NCBI RefSeq assembly: GCF_016863195.1
Contig: NZ_BOOK01000072.1
Coordinates: forward strand, 1 to 39,687
Length of the DNA stretch: 39,687 nucleotides
Source of the DNA: Paraplanobispora takensis
Lineage (GTDB): Bacteria > Actinomycetota > Actinomycetes > Streptosporangiales > Streptosporangiaceae
Direction of reading: 5' to 3'
How positions within the stretch are numbered: position 1 is the first letter of the stretch; every line of letters starts with the position of its first letter. Both the position numbers and the translations under genes were made by a program. Below, one piece after another: positions 25,233-33,095 of this stretch. A model generated the notes under the pieces. The model searched no databases and was not told where the DNA came from. It worked only from the letters and a program-made list of their open reading frames with translations.

Positions 25233-25258
25233 TCGCCGATTCCGGCGCTGTCGTTCGG

Positions 25259-25286
25259 GTGACAAATCATCACAGCACGCTACTTT
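25259..25286 (+). promoter_or_regulatory. Candidate sigma-70-type promoter
   Basis: GTGACA (25259-25264) and TACTTT (25281-25286) are separated by 16 bp, in a locally AT-richer gap 28 bp before the next start codon. Confidence 0.5.
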
Positions 25287-25313
25287 CCTCCATGACGGGG
25301 CAGAGGCCGAAGT

Positions 25314-25628
25314 ATGGACCAGCCCTCGGAGCGCTTTCCCGCCGACACCTCCGGTCTCTCCCCGGCCGACAGGCGTTGCTACCAGGTCCTGAGTGAACTG
25401 GCCATGGGCGCGGCCATGACCGAGGCCCTGGCCAGGGAGAACCATCACGAGCTGGCGGCGGCCCACGTCCGCGCCGCCGACGCCTACCGCATGCTGGCCG
25501 TGGAGGGGGTGGGGGACGTGGCCGAGTATCTCCGGCTGGAGGACTGGCACCGGTCGTGCGCGAGGGTGGAGGGCCGGCTCGCCGCCGAGGCCGACCTCCG
25601 TTTCCCGGACACGCGCGGGAGCGCCTGA
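25314..25628 (+). CDS. Small helical protein of unknown function
   Basis: The 104-residue product is predicted helical and acidic/Ala-rich, with RCYQVLSELAMGAAMTEALARENHHELAAAHVRAADAYRML in the middle. No family recognised. ATG 25314 follows a plausible promoter, but only a weak GA-rich ribosome site (GGGGCAGAGG) is seen. Third-position GC is high, supporting coding. The stop lies within the first unit of a 26-bp tandem repeat, and a DosR-box-like site follows, so it is separated from the GAF gene. Confidence 0.65.
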   Translation: MDQPSERFPADTSGLSPADRRCYQVLSELAMGAAMTEALARENHHELAAAHVRAADAYRMLAVEGVGDVAEYLRLEDWHRSCARVEGRLAAEADLRFPDTRGSA

Positions 25629-25697
25629 CACGCCGAGGTCCCCAGGCGCCTGACGCGCAGAGATCCCGCAGGCGCCTGACACACCGAGGCCCCGCAG
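25621..25697. repeat. Three 25-26-bp tandem repeats after the small gene
   Basis: Units 25621-25645, 25646-25671 and 25672-25697 each start GCGCCTGAC and end CCCCAG or CCCGCAG; a partial fourth copy follows. The first unit contains the stop codon of the upstream gene. Confidence 0.85.
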
Positions 25698-25718
25698 GCG
25701 CTTGGCGGCGTCGTCGCG

Positions 25719-25738
25719 TTCGGGACCAAAGTCCCTTC
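25719..25738. promoter_or_regulatory. DosR (DevR)-box-like palindrome
   Basis: TTCGGGACCAAAGTCCCTTC matches the DosR consensus TTSGGGACTWWAGTCCCSAA at 16 of 20 positions, including both GGGAC/GTCCC half-sites with correct spacing. It lies 113 bp before the GAF gene ATG. DosR-type regulators activate genes under hypoxia or nitric oxide in actinobacteria; the regulator itself is not in the window. Confidence 0.6.
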
Positions 25739-25851
25739 TTCGGGGTGATGTCTCAGCTCGCCCCGTCTCCGGCCGATCCGTGTCGTCGGAGGGCCTGCGT
25801 CCATTCACCCTCAGGGCAGGCCCTCCCACACATCCGAGCAGGAGATCCCCC

Positions 25852-26391
25852 ATGAACACCGACATGACCACGCTGACCGACCTGGAGCGCCTGAGCGAGA
25901 TCGCCCTCTACGATCTGACGGCTCCCGGGCTGCGGGAAGAACTGGACGACCTGGCCCGCCGCAGCGCCGAGCGCCTGGACTGCGCCGTCGGGCTGGTCAC
26001 CATCCTGCTCGACAGCGCCCAGGTCTACATCGGTGCCCACGGCCTGCCGGCCGACGACTGGATGACGCAGGCCGGCGGCACGCCGGCCGAGTGGGCGTTC
26101 TGCCTGCGGGTGGTGCGCACCGGCCGGCCGTACGTGGTGACCGACGCGCCGGCCGACCCCCGCTACGCGGGCAACCCCCTGGTCGAGCTCGCCGGCGTGC
26201 GCAGCTACGCCGGTGTCCCCCTGATCGGCTCCGGCGGTCACGTCCTGGGCGCGCATTGCGTCAAGGACTTCCTCTCCCGTTCCCGTTCCTACGGCGAGGC
26301 GGAGTTGGAGGTCCTGCGTCAGGGCGCCGAGGAGGCGCTCACGGTGCTGAGCCGGTACCGCGACCGGCACCTGCTCGCCGGATCCTGCTGA
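25852..26391 (+). CDS. GAF-domain protein
   Basis: The 179-residue protein is a single GAF domain (about 30-170): ERLDCAVGLVTILLDSAQVYIGAHGLP, WAFCLRVVRTGRPYVVTDAPADPRYAGNPLV, SYAGVPLIGSGGHVLGAHCVKD. GAF domains bind cyclic nucleotides, haem or other small ligands, or sense redox through cysteines; a Cys is present in the helix after the first strand group (AFCLRVV). No kinase or output domain is attached, so it would act through a partner. ATG 25852 has AGGAG about 8 nt upstream. The DosR-like box upstream suggests hypoxia control (inference). Confidence 0.88.
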   Translation: MNTDMTTLTDLERLSEIALYDLTAPGLREELDDLARRSAERLDCAVGLVTILLDSAQVYIGAHGLPADDWMTQAGGTPAEWAFCLRVVRTGRPYVVTDAPADPRYAGNPLVELAGVRSYAGVPLIGSGGHVLGAHCVKDFLSRSRSYGEAELEVLRQGAEEALTVLSRYRDRHLLAGSC

Positions 26392-26412
26392 CCCCGTCGT
26401 CTCCGCCCCGGC

Positions 26413-26472
26413 CGGCGGAGGGAAGGACAGAGGGAAAGGCAGAGTGAGACAAGGGGAAGGGCGGAGGGAAGA
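26413..26472 (+). other. Purine-rich leader before the DNA ligase
   Basis: About nine tenths of these bases are A or G, with several GGG/GGGG runs. The last run (GGAGGGA) is the ribosome site of the ligase. The rest may be an unstructured or G-rich leader; no riboswitch fold recognised. Confidence 0.5.
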
Positions 26473-28596
26473 ATGTCGGCGGCGCCCGACAAGATGCCCT
26501 CCATGAACGACGCGCCTTCCCTCACCGTCCTGGCCGACCAGGCCGCCTACGCCGCGGCCGTGCAGATGGCTGTGGACGCCGCGGCCGCCTACTACGGCGA
26601 CGGCACCTCCCCGCTGGACGACGACGCCTACGACCGGCTGGTGCGCGGCATCGAGGCCTACGAGCAGACGCATCCCGGCCAGGTGCTGCCGCACTCGCCC
26701 ACCGGCAAGGTCGCCGGCGGCGCGGTGGAGGGCGACGTCCCGCACACCGTCCCCATGCTCAGCCTGGACAACGTCTTCTCCCCCGACGGGCTGGCCCGCT
26801 GGGTGGCCGGGCTGGAGCGCCGCCTGGGCCGGCCGGTCGAGGTGTGGAGCGTGGAGCCCAAGCTCGACGGGCTGGCGATCTCGGCCCGCTACCACCACGG
26901 CCGCCTGACCCAGCTCATCACCCGGGGCGACGGCAGCGCCGGTGAGGACGTCTCGCACGCGATCGGCACCATCGTCGGCCTGCCCGGCCGGCTCGCCGAG
27001 CCGATCACGGTGGAGATCCGCGGCGAGGTCATGATGACCGCCGAGCAGTTCGAGGCCGCGTGCGAAAAGCGCACCGCGCACGACGGCACCACCTTCGCCA
27101 ACCCGCGCAGCGCCGCCGCCGGCACCCTGCGCGCCCAGGACCGGCCGTATGTCTGCGAGCTGACCTTCTTCGGCTACGGCGCGCTGCCGCTGCCGCCCGG
27201 CGGCGACTCCGAGCTGGCGACCCGGCTGCGCACCCTGCCGCACAGCCAGATCATGGACCTGGTCGCCGCCTGGGGCGTGCAGACCACCGCCGCCACCCCG
27301 GTCGCCGGGATCGTCGCCGCGACCGCGGAGGAGATCCAGGCCCGCATCGAGCAGATCGCCGCCGCCCGCGCCGATCTGCCCTTCGGCATCGACGGCATCG
27401 TCGTCAAGGCCGACCTGGCCGAGGATCAGGCCGCGGCCGGGTTCGGCAGCCGGGCGCCGCGCTGGGCGATCGCCTACAAGCTGCCCGCCACCGAGAAGAT
27501 CACCAAGCTGATCGGGGTGGAGTGGAACGTCGGGCGCACCGGCATCATCGCCCCGCGCGCCATCCTGGAGCCGGTCGAGATCGACGGCAGCACCGTGACG
27601 TATGCGACGCTGCACAACGCGGCCGACATCGCCCGCCGCGGCCTGATGCTCGGCGACAGCGTGACCGTCTACAAGGCCGGCGACATCATCCCCCGCATCG
27701 AGGCACCGGTGGTGCACCTGCGCACCGGCGACGAGCAGCCGATCACCGTGCCGCAGGTCTGCCCCAACTGCGGCGACGGCATCGACACCTCCCAGGAGCG
27801 CTGGCGGTGCGTGCGCGGGCGCGAGTGCCGCGCGCTGGCCTCCATCGTCTACGCCGCCGGGCGCGACCAGCTCGACATCGAGACCCTGGCCACCTCCCGC
27901 ATCCAGCAGCTGCTGGAGGCCGGCTTCATCACCGACTTCGCCGACCTGTTCTTCCTGAACCGCGAGCAGGTCCTCACCCTGGAGCGGATGGGCGAGGCCA
28001 GCACCGACAAGCTGCTGGCCGCCATCGAGACGGCCAGGACCCGCCCGCTCAGCCGGGTGTTCTGCGCGCTCGGTGTCAGAGGAACGGGCCGGTCGATGTC
28101 GCGGCGGATCGCCCGGCACTTCGCCGCCATGGAGGCCGTCCTGGCTGCCGACGCCGAGGCGATCCAGGCGGTCGAGGGCATGGGCAGCGAGAAGGCCAAG
28201 CTCATGATCGAGGAACTGGCCGAGCTGCGCCCCCTGATCGACAAGCTGATCGCCGCCGGGGTGAACATGACCGAGCCCGGCGCCACCCCCGCCGCAGGCG
28301 CGGCTGCGACCGTCGACGGCGTCGATGACGCCGCGGCGGCCGCCGAGTTGCCGCTGGCCGGCATGTCGGTGGTGGCGACGGGGGCGATGACCGGCCCGCT
28401 GGCGGCCCTGTCGCGCAACCAGGTCAACGAGCTCATCGAGCGCGCCGGCGGCAAGGCCTCCTCCGGCGTCTCGGCCAAGACCGGGCTGCTGGTGGCGGGG
28501 GAGAAGGCCGGCTCCAAGCGGACCAAGGCCGAGGACCTGGGTGTGAAGATCGTCACTCCGGAGGAGTTCGCCGAGATGGTCGCCGCCCACCTCTGA
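26473..28596 (+). CDS. ligA: NAD-dependent DNA ligase
   Basis: The 707-residue ligase has domain Ia ([18 protein letters not shown], about 39-56), adenylation domain with nucleophile K130 in [49 protein letters not shown] and AIAYKLPA, an OB fold ([29 protein letters not shown]), a four-Cys zinc site (CPNCGDGI ... CVRGREC), helix-hairpin-helix repeats and a C-terminal BRCT domain. It seals nicks using NAD+. Several segments, such as the BRCT start [18 protein letters not shown], diverge from housekeeping LigA, so it may be an accessory paralogue (inference). The ATG is preceded by GGAGGGA. Confidence 0.92.
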   Translation: MSAAPDKMPSMNDAPSLTVLADQAAYAAAVQMAVDAAAAYYGDGTSPLDDDAYDRLVRGIEAYEQTHPGQVLPHSPTGKVAGGAVEGDVPHTVPMLSLDNVFSPDGLARWVAGLERRLGRPVEVWSVEPKLDGLAISARYHHGRLTQLITRGDGSAGEDVSHAIGTIVGLPGRLAEPITVEIRGEVMMTAEQFEAACEKRTAHDGTTFANPRSAAAGTLRAQDRPYVCELTFFGYGALPLPPGGDSELATRLRTLPHSQIMDLVAAWGVQTTAATPVAGIVAATAEEIQARIEQIAAARADLPFGIDGIVVKADLAEDQAAAGFGSRAPRWAIAYKLPATEKITKLIGVEWNVGRTGIIAPRAILEPVEIDGSTVTYATLHNAADIARRGLMLGDSVTVYKAGDIIPRIEAPVVHLRTGDEQPITVPQVCPNCGDGIDTSQERWRCVRGRECRALASIVYAAGRDQLDIETLATSRIQQLLEAGFITDFADLFFLNREQVLTLERMGEASTDKLLAAIETARTRPLSRVFCALGVRGTGRSMSRRIARHFAAMEAVLAADAEAIQAVEGMGSEKAKLMIEELAELRPLIDKLIAAGVNMTEPGATPAAGAAATVDGVDDAAAAAELPLAGMSVVATGAMTGPLAALSRNQVNELIERAGGKASSGVSAKTGLLVAGEKAGSKRTKAEDLGVKIVTPEEFAEMVAAHL

Positions 28597-28654
28597 CATC
28601 CACTCAGCTGCGGCGCCCGCCTCTGACGCTCATCCATCTGTGCCGCTCGCCTGC

Positions 28655-28683
28655 GGCGGGGGCTCACCTGAGCCGCCCCCGCC
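28655..28683. terminator. Hairpin between convergent ligA and GH3 genes
   Basis: Left arm 28655-28666 and right arm 28669-28683 pair over about 12 bp with a three-base bulge and a tight CC loop. No clear T run follows on either strand, so it may work as a roadblock-type or bidirectional terminator. Confidence 0.5.
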
Positions 28684-28687
28684 CGGC

Positions 28688-30901
28688 TCAGGTGAGCTTG
28701 AGCTCGGCGGGTGCGACGACGGCGTCCGGATCCCCGGCGTAGGCGGCGGCCTCGACCACGGCCGTCGGCGAGGCGGGGACGAACCCGGCGGCCGTCCACC
28801 GCAGCAGCGGCCTGGTCGAGGTCGGTACGGTGACCCGGGCCGACTCGCCGGCCGCCAGGCCGACGGCGGCGAAGCCGAGCAGGACCCGGGCGGGGAAGTC
28901 GTCGGCGACCGGGTCGACGCCCTCGGGCCTGCCGTACAGCTGCACGACGTGGCGGCCCGCGCGCGGGCCGGTGTTGGTGACGGTCACGCTCGCGTGGAAG
29001 GCGTCGCCGTCGGGAGTGCCGAGGGTCAGGTCGGTGAGGGCGAAGCTCGTATAGGACAGCCCGAACCCGAGGGGGAAGGCGGGGACGTGCCCGTCGCGGT
29101 CCAGCAGCCGCTGGCCGTACCACTTGTCGTAGGTGATCGCGGTGGCGTCGCGGTCGAAGGGCGGCAGGTGCTCCTCGGAGACCGGGACGGAGTACGGCAG
29201 GCGGCCGGCGGCGTCGGCGTCGCCGAGCAGCACGTCGGCCAGGGCCCGGCCGCCCTCGCTGCCGGAGTACCAGGACACGAGTACGGCGGGCACGGTGTCG
29301 CGCCACTCCTCGGTGATGACGGCGCCGGCGGTCACGATCGCCACGACGGTGCGGGGGTTGGCCGCGGCGACGGCCCGGATGATGTCGGCGTCGATCGGCC
29401 GCAGCCGCAGGCCGGCGCGGTCACCGCCGGCGCTCAGCCCGCCGGCGGCGTTGACCTGGAGGGCGCCGGGATCGGCCAGCGTGGACGCGAACCGCCTCCC
29501 GTCGGGGTCGTCGCCGACCGGGGGGAACAGCGCCAGCAGCGCCGGGTCGGAGAACATGTCGCTGCCGACGTACTCACCCTCGTCCTCGGCGGTGTAGCCG
29601 ACGACGAGGACGGCGGCGTCGGCGCCGGCCGCCGCCGCGGCGGCCGCGGCCGGGTCGTCGCCCGCCGCGTGGACGATCCGGGTGCGGGGGAGCGCCTCGG
29701 TCAGGCCCCGCAGCGGGGTGACCACCTCGGGGGCGCGCACGTCGGAGGAGCCGTGGTCGCCGGTGTTGGCCATGTCGGCCAGCCGGCCGATCACCGCCAG
29801 GCAGCCGAGTGAGTCGCGGTGCAGCGGCAGCACGGGAGCCTCGCCGACGACGTCGTTCTTGAGCAGCACCATGCCGCGGGCGGCGACCTCGCGGGCCAGC
29901 GCGCGGTGCCCGGCGCCGAACACCACATCGAGCGGCGGCTCGGCCTCGGCGCGGGTGGCGTAGTGGAGCAGCTGGGTGCGCAGGACGCGGCGGGCCGCCC
30001 GGTCGACGTCGTCCCAGGAGGCGCGGCCCTCCTCCAGGTCGTCGGGCAGATACCGGGCGCGCTGCTGCCGGAAGGGCTCCTCGACGTCCAGCCCGGCGCG
30101 CAGCGAGGCGGCCGCGTCGCGCAGGCCGAAGATGAAGTCGGAGACGGTCACGCCCGCGAAACCCCACATCCCGCGCAGCACGCCCTCCAGCAGGTGCTCG
30201 CTCTGCCCGGCCCACTCCCCGTTGACGGAGTTGTAGGCGGTCATGATGCCCGACACGCCCTCTTCCACGACCCGGCGGAAGTGCGCCAGATAGACCTCGT
30301 GCAGGGCGGCGTCGTCGGCGGTGACGTCGACCTTGAAGCGCGCGTTCTCCATGGAGTTGAGCGCGTAGTGCTTGGCCACGGCCATGGCGTTGCGCTGCAC
30401 GCCGCGGGTCAGCGCCGCGCCGAACTCGCCCAGCAGGAGGGGGTCCTCGCCGTAGGTCTCCTGGGCGCGTCCCCAGGCGGGATGGCGGGGCAGGTTGACG
30501 CACACGCCGCCGAAGAAGTTGCCGCCCTGGGCGCGCACCTCCAGCCCGATCGCCGTGCCGACGCGCTCCTCCAGGCTCACGTCCCAGGTGGCGCCGCGGG
30601 CCATGGAGACCGGGAAGGCGGTCGAGTTCCCCATGACCACACCGCGCGGGCCGTCGGAGAACAGCAGGCCCGGGATGCCCAGCCGGTCGATGCGGCCCAT
30701 CGGGATGGGAGCGCGGTTGTAGCCGTTGGTCATCGTGTCGGCCATGCCCTGCCAGAAGGGCAGGTCCCCGTCCAGCAGCCACAGGCGCTCCCGCGGGGTG
30801 AGCAGGTCCAGCAGTTCCCCGGCCGCCTCGTCCACGGACCGGCCGTCGCGCACGGCGGCGAGGGCGGTGGAGAAGGCGGTCGCCGGTGAGGTCGTCGACA
30901 T
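28688..30901 (-). CDS. Glycoside hydrolase family 3 (beta-glucosidase-like)
   Basis: The 737-residue enzyme has an N-terminal GH3 barrel with SDGPRGVVMGN, GGVCVNLPRHPAWGRAQETYGEDP, AVAKHYALNSMENAR and the nucleophile D255 in GVTVSDFIFG (more often SDW). It continues with the C-terminal sandwich domain (VLLKND, VLVVGYTAEDEGE), a WYSGSEGGRALADVLLG segment with the candidate acid/base Glu, and a fibronectin-III-like end. There is no signal peptide, so it acts on imported oligosaccharides or glycosides. It is divergent from a TetR gene over a 26-bp palindromic arm pair, presumably its repressor. Confidence 0.93.
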   Translation of the reverse strand: MSTTSPATAFSTALAAVRDGRSVDEAAGELLDLLTPRERLWLLDGDLPFWQGMADTMTNGYNRAPIPMGRIDRLGIPGLLFSDGPRGVVMGNSTAFPVSMARGATWDVSLEERVGTAIGLEVRAQGGNFFGGVCVNLPRHPAWGRAQETYGEDPLLLGEFGAALTRGVQRNAMAVAKHYALNSMENARFKVDVTADDAALHEVYLAHFRRVVEEGVSGIMTAYNSVNGEWAGQSEHLLEGVLRGMWGFAGVTVSDFIFGLRDAAASLRAGLDVEEPFRQQRARYLPDDLEEGRASWDDVDRAARRVLRTQLLHYATRAEAEPPLDVVFGAGHRALAREVAARGMVLLKNDVVGEAPVLPLHRDSLGCLAVIGRLADMANTGDHGSSDVRAPEVVTPLRGLTEALPRTRIVHAAGDDPAAAAAAAAGADAAVLVVGYTAEDEGEYVGSDMFSDPALLALFPPVGDDPDGRRFASTLADPGALQVNAAGGLSAGGDRAGLRLRPIDADIIRAVAAANPRTVVAIVTAGAVITEEWRDTVPAVLVSWYSGSEGGRALADVLLGDADAAGRLPYSVPVSEEHLPPFDRDATAITYDKWYGQRLLDRDGHVPAFPLGFGLSYTSFALTDLTLGTPDGDAFHASVTVTNTGPRAGRHVVQLYGRPEGVDPVADDFPARVLLGFAAVGLAAGESARVTVPTSTRPLLRWTAAGFVPASPTAVVEAAAYAGDPDAVVAPAELKLT

Positions 30902-30972
30902 GGCGCACCACTTTCCGAGCAGTTTTCCGAGAGGTTCCCGAGAGGTCCCGAGCAGTTCCGATCAGGCGCAAC

Positions 30973-31002
30973 ACGCTTATCTACCAAACGGTAGATAAGC
31001 GT
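30973..31002. promoter_or_regulatory. 30-bp perfect inverted repeat between GH3 and TetR genes
   Basis: ACGCTTATCTACC (30973-30985) and GGTAGATAAGCGT (30990-31002) are perfect 13-bp complements around AAAC. The site lies 71 bp from the GH3 start and 51 bp from the TetR start, in the divergent promoter region. A TAGGCT -10-like box for the TetR gene overlaps its right end (31002-31007). Most likely the TetR operator controlling both directions. Confidence 0.85.
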
Positions 31003-31053
31003 AGGCTGGTAGCGTGATCGAGATCAACCCCGTATCCCGAGGAGCGTCCCCAC

Positions 31054-31629
31054 ATGCCTCCCGCCACCGGCCGGCGCCGGTTGCCGCTCGCCGAACGCCG
31101 CGAGGAGATCCTGAAGGCGGCCACCGAGCTGATCGCCGCCTCCGGATTCAAGGGCGTGACCCTGGAGGCTTTCGCGGAGGCCTGCGGCATGACCAAGGCC
31201 GGGCTGCTGCACCACTTCCGCTCCCGTGACGACCTGCTCATCGCGGTGCTGGAACGCCGCGACGAGCTCGACCTGACCACCGTCGTCGACACCCTGGAGC
31301 CGGTGTCCGGCCCCGCCGCCTCCCGGATCGTGATGACCCGGTTCGTCCGGCGCAACCTCGGCCAGCGTTCACTCGTGCAGCTGTACACCGTCCTCGCCGC
31401 CGAGGCCGTCGACCCCGCCCACCCCGCCCACGACTACTTCCGCACGCGCCTGCGCGAGGGCCGCGCCATGCTCGAACACTCCCTGCTGTCCTGGCACCCC
31501 CGCCCCGACCTGGCCGCCGTGGAACTGCTCGCCTTCCTCGACGGCCTGCAGCTCAACTGGCTCCGCGACCCGGACATCGACTATCTCGCCCAGTGGCAGT
31601 CCTTCGCCGGCCGCTTCTTCGCCGTCTGA
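31054..31629 (+). CDS. TetR/AcrR-family regulator of the GH3 gene
   Basis: The 191-residue protein has the TetR DNA-binding domain (RREEILKAATELIAASGFKGVTLEAFAEACGMTKAGLLHHFRSRDDLL, about 15-60) and a C-terminal helical ligand domain ending LLAFLDGLQLNWLRDPDIDYLAQW. GAGGAG lies about 10 nt before ATG 31054. Divergent placement and the intervening perfect palindrome make it the probable repressor of the glycosidase gene; the ligand may be a glycoside or its sugar. Confidence 0.9.
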   Translation: MPPATGRRRLPLAERREEILKAATELIAASGFKGVTLEAFAEACGMTKAGLLHHFRSRDDLLIAVLERRDELDLTTVVDTLEPVSGPAASRIVMTRFVRRNLGQRSLVQLYTVLAAEAVDPAHPAHDYFRTRLREGRAMLEHSLLSWHPRPDLAAVELLAFLDGLQLNWLRDPDIDYLAQWQSFAGRFFAV

Positions 31630-31664
31630 CAGTGATGATGTGGATAAGCACCTCCCGGCGGCTC

Positions 31665-32240
31665 TCAGTCCGCCGGCCAGTTCCTGAGGGCGACGTCCAG
31701 GGCGTCCAGGATTCTGGACCAGGAGGCGTCCACGTCGCCGGTGTGGGCGAAGCCTCCGGCGATCTCCAGGGTCACGTAGCCGTGGAAGGTGCTGCTCAGC
31801 AGGCGCACCGCCGGCGTCTGCTCGGCCTCGGGCACCCCGTAGCCGCGCAGGATCGCGCGGGTCAGCTCGGTGTGCCGGCGGCCCGCCGCGACGATCTCGG
31901 GCGTCGCCTTCCCCGGGTCGAGCCGCGGCTGGGTGGCGGCGTAGCGGCCCGGATGAGCCTTGGCGAACTCGCGGTAGGCGCCGGCGAAGGCCACCAGGGC
32001 GTCCTTGCCCGCCCGTCCGGCCAGCGCCGCGGCGACCCGGTCGGCGAGTTCGTCCAGCACCAGGGCCACGACTCTGAGCCGCAGGTCCTCGACGTTCTTG
32101 ACGTGCGAGTACAGGCTCGCGACCGTGACGCCGAACCGGCGCGCGAGCGCCGAGGCGGTCACGTTCTCCAGGCCGGCCTCGTCCGCCATCTCGGCCGCCG
32201 CCCGGGTCAGGCGGTCGGCGGTCACCCCGGCACGCGGCAT
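31665..32240 (-). CDS. TetR-family regulator with TetR_C_33-like (WHG) domain
   Basis: The 191-residue protein has the HTH MADEAGLENVTASALARRFGVTVASLYSHVKNVEDLRLRV (about 18-58) and the C-terminal pattern FAKAHPGRYAATQPRLDP and LLSSTFHGYVTLEIAGGFAH, typical of the WHG-type TetR C-terminal domain. ATG 32240 with GAGGGA upstream is preferred over a start 41 codons earlier, which would overlap the divergent FBP gene. It is convergent with the GH3 regulator and divergent from FBP. Confidence 0.9.
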   Translation of the reverse strand: MPRAGVTADRLTRAAAEMADEAGLENVTASALARRFGVTVASLYSHVKNVEDLRLRVVALVLDELADRVAAALAGRAGKDALVAFAGAYREFAKAHPGRYAATQPRLDPGKATPEIVAAGRRHTELTRAILRGYGVPEAEQTPAVRLLSSTFHGYVTLEIAGGFAHTGDVDASWSRILDALDVALRNWPAD

Positions 32241-32258
32241 GCGCCGTCCCTCGCTTCC

Positions 32259-32269
32259 TAAAGGCTTTA
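32259..32269. promoter_or_regulatory. Short palindrome in the TetR-FBP divergent promoter
   Basis: TAAAGGCTTTA has perfect 5-bp arms around a central G. It lies 18 bp from the TetR start and just upstream of the FBP -35 box, so it could be the core of the TetR operator. Confidence 0.45.
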
Positions 32270-32274
32270 AGAAT

Positions 32275-32303
32275 TTGGATAATACCTGTAGGTCGGCTAG
32301 CTT
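32275..32303 (+). promoter_or_regulatory. Promoter of the FBP gene (leaderless type)
   Basis: TTGGAT (32275-32280) and TAGCTT (32298-32303) are 17 bp apart. The -10 box ends 7 nt before GTG 32311, so transcription would begin at the start codon. Confidence 0.6.
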
Positions 32304-32310
32304 CCCTCCC

Positions 32311-32808
32311 GTGAAACCGCTGACCGAACGTGACATCCGTACATCCTTCGTCAACTGCTCCAAGGGCGAGGCCGGCCGGCTGAAGCTGCCCGAGGACTTC
32401 GCCGAGCTGCCCTGGGAGGACCTGGACTTCCTGGGCTGGCGAGATCCCGGCGCCCCCGGGCGCGCCTATCTGGTCGCCGAACGCGAGGACCGCGTGACCG
32501 GCGTCGCGCTGCGCGCGGTGTCCGGAGGCGGGCGCGCCTTCACCGCGCGCAGCATGTGCTCGCTGTGCCTGACCGTGCGCACCGGCGGCGGGGTGGCCCT
32601 GATGACCGCTCCGCGCACGGGTGAGGCCGGGCGTCAGGGCAACTCGGTGGGGGAGTACCTCTGCGCCGACCTGGCCTGCTCCCTGTACGTCCGCGGACGC
32701 AGGCGGTCGGCCGCCGAGGGGGACTTCGAGGAGAGCATCTCCCGGGACGAGAAGATCGCCCGCATCCGGGGAAACCTGACCGTCTTCCTGGACAAGATCA
32801 CCCGATAG
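32311..32808 (+). CDS. FBP-domain protein (EF-G-binding, FusB-like treble clef)
   Basis: The 165-residue protein has an N-terminal alpha/beta part (TERDIRTSFVNCSKGEAGRLKLP, LDFLGWRDP) and a C-terminal zinc treble clef with Cys pairs MCSLC and LCADLAC followed by YVRGRR. This is the arrangement of FusB-type EF-G-binding proteins, which free EF-G from stalled ribosomes and, in staphylococci, give fusidic acid resistance. Actinobacterial homologues are common and mostly untested. It starts at GTG 32311 behind a leaderless-type promoter, ends 287 bp before the peptide precursor, and is divergent from a TetR gene. Confidence 0.82.
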   Translation: MKPLTERDIRTSFVNCSKGEAGRLKLPEDFAELPWEDLDFLGWRDPGAPGRAYLVAEREDRVTGVALRAVSGGGRAFTARSMCSLCLTVRTGGGVALMTAPRTGEAGRQGNSVGEYLCADLACSLYVRGRRRSAAEGDFEESISRDEKIARIRGNLTVFLDKITR

Positions 32809-32827
32809 CCGGACGGCCTAGCTCGAT

Positions 32828-32839
32828 GGGATTAATCCC
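32828..32839. promoter_or_regulatory. Perfect 12-bp palindrome upstream of the peptide cluster
   Basis: GGGATTAATCCC is fully self-complementary. It lies 16 bp after the FBP stop and 256 bp before the precursor start, in a region markedly lower in GC than its flanks. Confidence 0.5.
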
Positions 32840-32867
32840 CACAAAGGCGACTTTCAGCTTTATATCA

Positions 32868-32884
32868 CTTGCAAGGTGCTTGCA
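32868..32884. promoter_or_regulatory. CTTGCA direct repeats with an overlapping inverted repeat
   Basis: CTTGCA occurs at 32868-32873 and 32879-32884, an 11-bp spacing. The same bases form TGCAAG-GTG-CTTGCA (32870-32884). Either reading is a plausible regulator site for the RiPP cluster. TTTATAT-like AT-rich cores occur just upstream (about 32859) and again at 33070-33076, between CGCCG/CGGCG arms next to the precursor ribosome site. Confidence 0.45.
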
Positions 32885-33095
32885 TCGGACCTGCCGGAAG
32901 TGATGGAGCGGCCTGATCCCCCTCAAGCGCGACCCCTCTGAACTGGTGGTTCGGGAGTGACAAGTGTGATGAAAGGTGCGTTTAAGAAAACGGCAAGTAG
33001 CACCATCTAATGTCATTCCTCGTAAGCGGGTCACCGAGTCGGATACCCGGAGAAAAACACCAAACGCCGTTTATATCGGCGAAGGGGGAAACAAC

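Noticed and set aside
25621-25697. CRISPR-like array
   Set aside because: Units are directly contiguous, with no spacers, and there are no cas genes; it is a tandem repeat.
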